From NCBI RefSeq assembly GCF_012971745.1, contig NZ_CP048834.1, positions 4,845,001 to 4,909,000 on the forward strand: a stretch of 64,000 nt of DNA, in the 5' to 3' direction. Shown here one piece after another: positions 58,181 to 64,000 of this stretch (its first letter is position 1; the number at the start of each line of letters is the position of its first letter). Position numbers and translations under genes: made by a program. This stretch comes from Starkeya sp. ORNL1 (lineage in GTDB: Bacteria; Pseudomonadota; Alphaproteobacteria; Rhizobiales; Xanthobacteraceae). A model generated the notes under the pieces. That model was not told where the DNA came from. It worked only from the letters and a program-made list of their open reading frames with translations, and searched no databases.

Positions 58181-59472
58181 GCCGCGTAGGTTTCCAGGGC
58201 TCGTGCGAGCGCCGCATGGTCCTTGGCATAGTCGGCGAGCGGCACGCGCGTCATTGCCGCGTCCCATGCCTCGCGCAGGCTGGCGACGCCGGCGGCCGGC
58301 CCGTCCGGATGGGCCATGATGCCGCCGCCGGCAGCGAAGATGAGATCGGCCGAGCCGAGCGCCGCATAGGTGCCCGGCGCCTGCTTGGCCGATTGGCCGG
58401 ACGAGAACACCGGCATCGTAAGGCAGGGCTTGTCGTCGAACAGCGGCGTCAGGCAGGCGCGCGCCGACGCGATGACGCTGTCGTCGGCCTCGGAGAATTT
58501 GTTCGACAAGCCGTTGACGTGCATGTGGTCGGCGCCGGCGAGGCGCCAGATCTTCTGCCACGCCACATAGGACCAGCCGAGCAGCGGCGCGCGGGACAGA
58601 TACCCCCAGCCATTGCGGTGGGCGTGGATCGGCAGTTCGGTGAAGCGGCCGAGCTCGATCATGCCGACGAGGCCGACCGAGTTCAGGCTCGCCATGATGC
58701 AGGTGCCGCCTTCCTTGAGCACGAAGTCGTGCCGGCGGCGCATCTGGTCGATCTCGCCGGTGAGGTTGAAGGCGAACATCACCTTCTTGCCGGTGCGGTC
58801 GGCATGGGCGTTGATCACCCGCATCACCGCGCGCACCCGCTCGTCGAACGGGCAACCCGGCCCGTCGGACTGCAACTCGTCGTCCTTGATGAAATCGATG
58901 CCGGCCTCGCACAGCAGCTTGGTGAGGTCGGCGGTTTCCTGCGGCCCGAAGCCGACGCTCGGCTTGACGATGGTGCCGACGATCGGCCGCCCCTCGACGC
59001 CGGCGAGGCGGCGGGTGCCGGGCACACCGAATTTCGGCCCGCCATAGGTCCGCGCAAAGACGTCCGGCAGGCGGATGTCGAGAAGGCGCAGTCCGGAGAA
59101 CTGCCTCAGCTCGAACAGGTTGCCGGCGACGGTGGCCATGAGGTTGGGCAGCGACGGCCCGACATTGTCGATCGGCCAGGATAGCGTGACTCGCGCGCGC
59201 CGAATGGACGCCTCGCCTTTCGGCCGGCCGGCACCCGGCAGCGACGGCTCGGACACCTCCTCCTCGATCACCTCCAGCGTCTCGATGCGGGCGGCGGAGC
59301 GTTCCTTCAGCTCCGGGGTCTCGCCGGGGATCGGCACGAAGGTTCCGCTCGACTGTTCGCCGGCCATGGCTTCGGCGGCTGCGCGCGGATCAAAGGCGGT
59401 CTCGATCAGGTAGTCGGCTTCAATGCGGGAAGGAGAGGCCATGTGCGTTTCCATGCTCAGTCGCTCGGGCAT
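58177..59472 (-). CDS. RuBisCO-like protein, 3-oxo-isoapionate-4-phosphate transcarboxylase/hydrolase or decarboxylase
   Basis: 431 residues, RuBisCO large-subunit fold. Active-site equivalents: Lys170 in GTIVKPSVGF (RuBisCO Lys175), the carbamylation lysine Lys196 with Asp198 and Glu199 in GIDFIKDDELQ (Lys201, Asp203, Glu204), His285-Arg286 in HAHRNG (His294, Arg295), His318 and Lys325 in MHVNGLSNKF (His327, Lys334). The residue matching Lys177 is Ser172, so it is not a true RuBisCO. With oiaK downstream it should act on 3-oxo-isoapionate 4-phosphate: cleavage to 3-phosphoglycerate and glycolate (EC 3.7.1.28) or decarboxylation (EC 4.1.1.121). First gene of the minus-strand apiose operon. 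In-frame ATGs at 59454 and 59442 are other possible starts. Confidence 0.87.
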   Translation of the reverse strand: MPERLSMETHMASPSRIEADYLIETAFDPRAAAEAMAGEQSSGTFVPIPGETPELKERSAARIETLEVIEEEVSEPSLPGAGRPKGEASIRRARVTLSWPIDNVGPSLPNLMATVAGNLFELRQFSGLRLLDIRLPDVFARTYGGPKFGVPGTRRLAGVEGRPIVGTIVKPSVGFGPQETADLTKLLCEAGIDFIKDDELQSDGPGCPFDERVRAVMRVINAHADRTGKKVMFAFNLTGEIDQMRRRHDFVLKEGGTCIMASLNSVGLVGMIELGRFTELPIHAHRNGWGYLSRAPLLGWSYVAWQKIWRLAGADHMHVNGLSNKFSEADDSVIASARACLTPLFDDKPCLTMPVFSSGQSAKQAPGTYAALGSADLIFAAGGGIMAHPDGPAAGVASLREAWDAAMTRVPLADYAKDHAALARALETYAA

Positions 59473-59795
59473 GGCATTACGTCACCTGCCCCTGGTGAGC
59501 GGGAGTGGCGCACTCACCTATTGATATAGTGATTATACCAGATGATGAGATGTGACAAGCGAGACCCCGACGCCCGACGACGCGGCGGCGATCTTCAGTG
59601 CGGACAGGCGTTCGGCATTCCGTCGCGACGCCAACTCGGTCGGACTGGTGCTGGCCGCAGAGCGACGGCCGTGGAGCCGCAGCGGCAAAGCAGGGGCGCT
59701 TGGAGCGGCCGATATACGAATGGTCTATTATGTGGACAAGCTAATCCCGGCCTCGGGGCGGCACCCGGCAAGCCCGTCCGACCAAGGTCGCTCGG
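59473..59795. other. Promoter region of the RuBisCO-like operon and spacer
   Basis: 323 nt between the divergent side of the RuBisCO-like gene and the 3' end of the ornithine cyclodeaminase gene. The left part holds the candidate operator at 59525-59551. A GTG-initiated plus-strand frame from 59552 has no family features and overlaps the cyclodeaminase end, so I do not call it a gene. Confidence 0.5.
59525..59551. promoter_or_regulatory. Candidate regulator site upstream of the RuBisCO-like/oiaK/apnO operon
   Basis: TATACC at 59534-59539 (GGTATA on the minus strand) with a related TATAGT at 59525-59530, 9 nt away, and TGATGAGAT at 59543-59551, a 9-mer also found at 39870. The patch is AT-rich in a GC-rich genome and lies 53-79 nt before the first gene. 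The NanR-type regulator encoded at 51881 is the candidate binder. Confidence 0.45.
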
Positions 59796-60869
59796 TCAGT
59801 TTCCCTTGCCTTCACGGCCCAGCGACGCCTGGCACCTGAGTAGCATCCCGAACAGGTCGCGCGGCTCGTCCGGATCGGCCAGAAGATCGAGCTTCTCATA
59901 GAGGCCAGTGCCGGCGAGCTTGTCGCGGACATAGCGAAGCGCCGAGAAATCCTCGACGGCAAAGCCCACGCTGTCGAACAGGGTGATCTGGCGGTCGTCG
60001 CGCCGTCCCTGACTCTTTCCGGCGATCACCTCCCACAGTTCGATCACCGGGTGATCCAACGGCAATTGCTGGATCTCTCCCTCGATGCGGGTCTGCGGCG
60101 GATATTCGACATAGATGGCCGAACGCCGGAGGATGTCGGGGTGGAGCTCGGTCTTGCCGGGGCAGTCGCCGCCGACCGCATTTATGTGCACGCCCGGTCC
60201 CACCATATTGTCGGTCAGGATGGTCGCAAACTGCTTGTCGGCGGTGACCGTGGTGATGATCTGTGCGCCTTCGACGGCATGCTCCGGCGACCGGCAGGGC
60301 TCGATCGAAAATCCCAGCCCGTCGAGATTGCGCATGCATTTCTCGCTGGCAGTGCGGTCGATGTCATAGAGGCGCAGCTTGTCGACGCCGAGGAGTGCCT
60401 TGAACGCAAGCGCCTGGAATTCGCTCTGGGCGCCATTGCCGATGATGGCCATGCAGTCGGCGCCCTTGGGCGCCAGATGGCGGGCGGCGAGTGCGGACGT
60501 GGCCGCGGTTCGCAGGGCCGTCAGGATGGTCATCTCGGTGAGCAGCATCGGGTAGCCGTTGCCGACATCCGAGAGCACGCCGAAGGCGGTCACCGTCTGC
60601 CGACCCTGCCGCATGTTCTTCGGGTGGCCGTTGACATATTTGAAGCCGTAGAGCGTGCCGTCGCTGGTCGGCATCAGTTCGATCACGCCGTCCGCTGAAT
60701 GCGAGGCGATGCGCGGCGTCTTGTCGAAGCGGTCCCAGCGGCGGAAGTCTTCTTCGATATAGAAGGCCAGCTCCTTCAGGAAGGTCTCGACGCCGATCCT
60801 CAGCACCAGCTTCATCATGTGGTCGACGCTGACGAAGGGCACGATGTTCAGATCGGGAGCGGGGGTCAT
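59796..60869 (-). CDS. ocd: Ornithine cyclodeaminase
   Basis: 357 residues, ornithine cyclodeaminase / mu-crystallin family (EC 4.3.1.12: L-ornithine to L-proline + NH3, NAD-dependent). ELMPTSDGTLYGFKYVNGHP holds the substrate-contacting Lys, LLTEMTILTALRTAATSALA the Arg, and the Rossmann motif is AIIGNGAQSEFQALAF (GNGAQSE). AVGGDCPGKTELHPDIL carries the catalytic-type Asp. It overlaps the arginase stop by one base (TGATG), giving an arginine to ornithine to proline route. Confidence 0.94.
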   Translation of the reverse strand: MTPAPDLNIVPFVSVDHMMKLVLRIGVETFLKELAFYIEEDFRRWDRFDKTPRIASHSADGVIELMPTSDGTLYGFKYVNGHPKNMRQGRQTVTAFGVLSDVGNGYPMLLTEMTILTALRTAATSALAARHLAPKGADCMAIIGNGAQSEFQALAFKALLGVDKLRLYDIDRTASEKCMRNLDGLGFSIEPCRSPEHAVEGAQIITTVTADKQFATILTDNMVGPGVHINAVGGDCPGKTELHPDILRRSAIYVEYPPQTRIEGEIQQLPLDHPVIELWEVIAGKSQGRRDDRQITLFDSVGFAVEDFSALRYVRDKLAGTGLYEKLDLLADPDEPRDLFGMLLRCQASLGREGKGN

Positions 60870-61789
60870 CAGAAGCTCCTTGTCGGGCGGTCCATGACAT
60901 GGCGCCCCATCAGGCTGGCCGCCAGGTCGACCAGCAGCTTGGCGGTACGGCCGCGTTCATCGAGGAAAGGGTTGAGCTCGACGAGGTCGAGACTGGTCAC
61001 GAGGGCGCTGTCGTGCAGCATCTCCATGACCAGATGCGCCTCGCGGAAGGTCGCGCCTCCCGGCACCGTGGTGCCGACCGCCGGGGCGATATCGGGGTCG
61101 AGAAAGTCGACGTCCAGGCTGACATGGAGGAGACCGTTCTCGGCCACGACCCGATTCAGGAATGCTTGCAGCAGGACCGCGACGCCGTGCTCGTCGATCA
61201 TGCGCATGTCGTGGACCGTGATCGGCGTCTGCACCAGCGCCTTGCGCTCGGCCGGGTCGACGCTGCGTATGCCGATCATGCAGACCCGGGCCGGATCGAC
61301 CGGTGCCGGCAAGAGCGGCAGATAGCCCTCGAAGCCGGACCTCCCGGTGAAATAGGCGACGGGGACGCCATGCAGATTGCCGCTCTGCGTCGTCTCCAGC
61401 GTGTGGAAGTCGCTATGGGCGTCGAGCCAGAGCACGAACAGCGGGCGCCCGAGCGTCGCGGCCCGGCGTGCCAGGCCGGCGACGGTGCCCGCGGAGATGG
61501 CATGGTCCCCGCCCATGAAGATGGGCGTGGCGTCGGCGCTTTCGCGATAGGCGATATCCGACAGCAGCCCGGTCCAGGCGACCATCTCCGAGAGGTGGTG
61601 CACGGCGGGGTTGGGGTGGTGAAGCTCGGGAAAATCCGTGGGCGTGACATTGCCGAGATCGGTGACGCGGTAGCCGAGGTCCTCCAATGCGGAGCGAAGA
61701 CCCGCCGTGCGCAGCGCGCTCGGCCCCATCTCGCAGCCCAGATGCCCGGCTCCGATCTGCAACGGTGCGCCAACCAGCTTGCAATGCAT
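60869..61789 (-). CDS. rocF: Arginase
   Basis: 306 residues. Manganese-binding motifs are complete: FMGGDHAIS (His), WLDAHSDFHT (DAHxD), and SLDVDFLDPDIAP (SxDxDxxDP). GAPLQIGAGHLGCEMGPSAL is the arginase-type N-terminus, and Glu in VELNPFLDERGRT completes the site. It hydrolyses L-arginine to ornithine and urea (EC 3.5.3.1). The ATG at 61789 is used; a GTG at 61816 would add nine residues. Coupled to ocd. Confidence 0.94.
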   Translation of the reverse strand: MHCKLVGAPLQIGAGHLGCEMGPSALRTAGLRSALEDLGYRVTDLGNVTPTDFPELHHPNPAVHHLSEMVAWTGLLSDIAYRESADATPIFMGGDHAISAGTVAGLARRAATLGRPLFVLWLDAHSDFHTLETTQSGNLHGVPVAYFTGRSGFEGYLPLLPAPVDPARVCMIGIRSVDPAERKALVQTPITVHDMRMIDEHGVAVLLQAFLNRVVAENGLLHVSLDVDFLDPDIAPAVGTTVPGGATFREAHLVMEMLHDSALVTSLDLVELNPFLDERGRTAKLLVDLAASLMGRHVMDRPTRSF

Positions 61790-61845
61790 TCCGCGAACTT
61801 CCTCTGCGACAGCCACCCGACGATCCGGAGAACCGCATTGTCCGG

Positions 61846-61957
61846 TTCTGGAGCCTTTCCGCTCGAACGGATCATCCGAGCGGAAAGATTATGCTCTATT
61901 TTTCAATAGGCTGGGCATATCTTATCGCAAAAGTCTGCGACTCTTGCGGAACTGGCT
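61846..61957. repeat. Dispersed intergenic palindromic repeats between the ABC and arginase genes
   Basis: Unit one: GGAGCCTTTCCGCTCGAACG, GATC, then ATCCGAGCGGAAAGATTATG and CTCT. Unit two: ATCGCAAAAGTCTGCGACTC with TTGCGGAACTGGCTC, a CGCAAAAGT-type hairpin as at 9.57 and 13.2 kb. It lies between the solute-binding gene and arginase on the minus strand. Confidence 0.75.
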
Positions 61958-62812
61958 CTATTGCGGCGTCAGGTCGAAGCCGAACCACTTCACCGACAGC
62001 GTCTTGATCGTGCCGTCGGCCTTCGCCTGGTCGATCGCCTTGTCGAACATGGCCTTCAGCTCCGGATCCGACTTGCGCAGTCCTACGGAACTGCCGGCGC
62101 CCAGGAAGCCGCCCTGGAACCGCGGACCGGTGATGACCATGCCCGCATTGGAGGGCTTCTCGACCGCCGTCTTGAGATAGCCCATCGAGGCCATCACCAG
62201 GTCGACGCGGCCGGACAGCAGATCGAGGTCGTGCTGCTCGGTGGTCTTGTACTCGCGGACTTCGACCGTGCCCTTCAGATAGGTATCGACGAAACGGGCG
62301 GCGATGGACGCGCTCTGCACGCCGATGGTCTTGCCCTTGAGCAGCGGCTTGATCTCCTCCACCGCCTTCTTCGCTCCCGCCTCGTTCGAGGCCAGCGAGA
62401 ACAGGTCCCCCTTCAGCGGCAACGCCGCGAGAGGGCTGTCCTTCAGGCTCGCGAAAGCCTGGCCGGTGCTGCCATAGGACGCCGAGAAGTCGATGACCTC
62501 CTTGCGCTTATCCGTCGCCGACATGCCGGCCATGATGGCGTCGAACTTGCCCGCGTTCAGCGCCGGGATCATGCCGTCGAAGGACTGCGCGACGAAGGTG
62601 CACTCAACCTTCATCTGGGAGCAGAGATGCTTGCCGAGCTCGATGTCGTAGCCGTCCAGCGTACCGTCCGGCCGGGTCAGATTATAGGGCGGGAAGGCGC
62701 CTTCGGTGCCGATGGTGATCTTCTCCCACTTCTTGCCCTCAGCGCCGGCCGGAGCGGCCAGCACCAGCATTGCGGATAATGCGGCGAACAAAACTGCGAT
62801 CTTGTGCTTCAT
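61958..62812 (-). CDS. Amino-acid ABC transporter solute-binding protein (Lys/Arg/Orn/His type)
   Basis: 284 residues, SBP family 3. Signal peptide FAALSAMLVLAAPAGA. The signature GAFPPYNLTRPDGTLDGYDI (near residue 34) and FDAIMAGMSATDKRKEVIDF are typical of ArgT/HisJ proteins; TIGVQSASIAARFVDTYL follows. The position beside arginase and ornithine cyclodeaminase points to arginine or ornithine as ligand. Shares direction with the ATPase and permease upstream. Confidence 0.93.
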   Translation of the reverse strand: MKHKIAVLFAALSAMLVLAAPAGAEGKKWEKITIGTEGAFPPYNLTRPDGTLDGYDIELGKHLCSQMKVECTFVAQSFDGMIPALNAGKFDAIMAGMSATDKRKEVIDFSASYGSTGQAFASLKDSPLAALPLKGDLFSLASNEAGAKKAVEEIKPLLKGKTIGVQSASIAARFVDTYLKGTVEVREYKTTEQHDLDLLSGRVDLVMASMGYLKTAVEKPSNAGMVITGPRFQGGFLGAGSSVGLRKSDPELKAMFDKAIDQAKADGTIKTLSVKWFGFDLTPQ

Positions 62813-62841
62813 CTCGATAGATTCCCCTTTTATAGTCTGGA

Positions 62842-63624
62842 TTATTTGCTGATGAATTGCCGGAAGCGCTCGGATTTCGAGTTTCCGAAGACTGCCGCCG
62901 GCGTGCCTTCTTCCTCGATGGCTCCCTTGTGTAGGAAGATCACGCGGCTCGACACGTCGCGCGCAAATCCCATCTCGTGCGTCACGACCAGCATGGTGCG
63001 ACCCTCTTCGGCGAGCTGGCGCATGACGCGCAGCACCTCGCCGACCAGTTCAGGATCGAGCGCGGAGGTCGGCTCGTCGAACAGCATCACCTTCGGGCGC
63101 ATGGCGAGCGCCCGGGCAATGGCGGCCCGCTGCTGCTGCCCGCCCGACAGATGGGCGGGGTAGTGATTCCGCTTTTCGGCGATGCCGACCTTGGCGAGCA
63201 GGGCCTCCGCCTCCTCGATGCATTCGGCCCGGGCTCGCTTCTGCACATGCACCGGCGCTTCGATGACGTTCTCGAGGACGGTCTTGTGGGACCAGAGATT
63301 GAAGCTCTGGAAGACCATGCCGAGCTGCGTGCGGATGCGCTCGACCTGCCGACGGTCGGCCGGGCGAGCCTTGCCGTCGCGGGTGCGCTCCAGCGCGATC
63401 GTCTCGCCGGCGACGGTGATCTCGCCGGCGTCCGGGATTTCGAGCAGGTTGATGCAGCGGAGCATCGTGGACTTGCCGGAACCGGAGGAGCCGAGGATCG
63501 ACACGACCTCGCCCTCGCGGGCCTGCAGCGACACTCCCTTCAGCACCTCGAGCGAGCCGAAGCTCTTGTGCAGGTCGCGGATCGCGATGGCGACCGGTGA
63601 CGTTTGCGCCGGGGTTACATTCAT
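62842..63624 (-). CDS. Amino-acid ABC transporter ATP-binding protein (HisP type)
   Basis: 260 residues. Walker [10 protein letters not shown] (near residue 44), Q-loop [13 protein letters not shown], signature [15 protein letters not shown], Walker [14 protein letters not shown]-loop [26 protein letters not shown] is typical of the polar amino-acid group. The ATG at 63624 has GGAGAG upstream and overlaps the permease stop by 4 nt. Confidence 0.94.
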   Translation of the reverse strand: MNVTPAQTSPVAIAIRDLHKSFGSLEVLKGVSLQAREGEVVSILGSSGSGKSTMLRCINLLEIPDAGEITVAGETIALERTRDGKARPADRRQVERIRTQLGMVFQSFNLWSHKTVLENVIEAPVHVQKRARAECIEEAEALLAKVGIAEKRNHYPAHLSGGQQQRAAIARALAMRPKVMLFDEPTSALDPELVGEVLRVMRQLAEEGRTMLVVTHEMGFARDVSSRVIFLHKGAIEEEGTPAAVFGNSKSERFRQFISK

Positions 63625-64000
63625 GGCGTCTCTCCTTTCGGGAGGCCCTTCCACGGCAGCGGCGCGCGCAGATGCGGGCTGAGCAGGTGTTCGATCAGCG
63701 CCACGAGCCGCGTGAGAATGAAGTTGATGGTGAGATAGATCGCACCGGCGACGACGAAGACCTCGATGGCGCGATAGGTTTCGGAGATGATCTTGGCGGC
63801 GACGCCGGTTACTTCCATCAGCGTGATGATGGAGGCGAGCGACGTGGCCTTGATCATCGAGATCATCTCATTGCCGTAGCCCGGCAGCGCCTGGCGGATG
63901 GCCAGCGGCAGGGTGATGCGGCGGAAGACGGTGAACGGCGCCATGCCGCAGGCGCGCGCGGCCTCGATCTGCCCATGCGGGACGGAGAGCAGCCCGCCGC
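63621..64000 (-). CDS. Amino-acid ABC transporter permease (HisM type), partial at window edge
   Basis: C-terminal part of a HisM-type permease; the 5' end lies beyond the window. The frame is open to base 64000. The EAA motif is seen at [20 protein letters not shown] followed by [20 protein letters not shown], and [20 protein letters not shown] is the last membrane region. A HisQ-type partner should follow outside the window. Confidence 0.92.
   Translation of the reverse strand, partial: GGLLSVPHGQIEAARACGMAPFTVFRRITLPLAIRQALPGYGNEMISMIKATSLASIITLMEVTGVAAKIISETYRAIEVFVVAGAIYLTINFILTRLVALIEHLLSPHLRAPLPWKGLPKGETP

Noticed and set aside
58177..59472. True carbon-fixing RuBisCO large subunit
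   Set aside because: The Lys177 equivalent is Ser, no small subunit or CbbR gene is near, and the context is sugar catabolism with a DUF1537 kinase.
59552..59839. Small plus-strand frame of 95 codons after the RuBisCO-like promoter
   Set aside because: GTG start without ribosome site, no family features, and overlap with the 3' end of ornithine cyclodeaminase.

Overview
The window is GC-rich chromosomal DNA from an alphaproteobacterium of the order Hyphomicrobiales (Rhizobiales), most likely near Xanthobacteraceae (Ancylobacter/Starkeya/Xanthobacter type). The family is an inference from an NAD-dependent formate dehydrogenase of the methylotroph type, a ChvE-GguAB sugar transporter, and the dispersed intergenic palindromes. 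I ran no database search; all calls come from reading sequence and translations.

Layout. 1-404: 3' end of 23S rRNA, then 5S rRNA and a strong terminator. 0.57-6.4 kb: alpha/beta hydrolase, NAD-formate dehydrogenase with a LysR regulator and a CHAD protein, a lone initiator tRNA-Met, and a metallo-beta-lactamase-fold hydrolase. 6.7-13.1 kb: an aminotransferase very like pyridoxamine-pyruvate transaminase, followed by a complete dipeptide/nickel-type ABC transporter. 13.2-17.3 kb: LysR regulator, a divergent DHA2-type efflux gene broken by a frameshift, an NAD(P)-binding epimerase-like protein and a secreted cupin. 17.4-20.9 kb: divergent oxyR and katG.

From 21.4 to 59.5 kb lies a large block for plant-cell-wall sugars. 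It starts with a YtfQRT-YjfF type ABC system and a FadR-type regulator. Non-phosphorylative and De Ley-Doudoroff type enzymes follow: two IlvD/EDD sugar-acid dehydratases, an AraD-type 2-keto-3-deoxyarabonate dehydratase, a Gfo/Idh/MocA sugar dehydrogenase, an SMP-30 lactonase, DgoK and DgoA. Next come ChvE-GguA-GguB, a second SMP-30 lactonase, an ABC system whose ATPase and permease are fused in one 850-residue protein, and another ABC system with a DUF2291 lipoprotein.

The most notable part is 44.6-59.5 kb, which I read as an oxidative D-apiose (branched pentose) pathway. It has a candidate apiose ABC importer, D-apiose dehydrogenase (ApsD) and D-apionolactonase (ApnL) on the plus strand. 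On the minus strand it has a NanR/FadR-type regulator, a TRAP transporter, D-apionate oxidoisomerase (ApnO), 3-oxo-isoapionate kinase (OiaK, DUF1537) and a RuBisCO-like protein. The kinase product would be split by the RuBisCO-like protein, either to 3-phosphoglycerate plus glycolate (OiaT type) or by decarboxylation (OiaX type). No tetrulose-phosphate isomerases are nearby, which favours the first outcome.

The window ends with an arginine/ornithine unit: ornithine cyclodeaminase, arginase and a His/Lys/Arg/Orn-type ABC transporter whose permease runs off the edge. Intergenic spaces carry several families of palindromic repeats.
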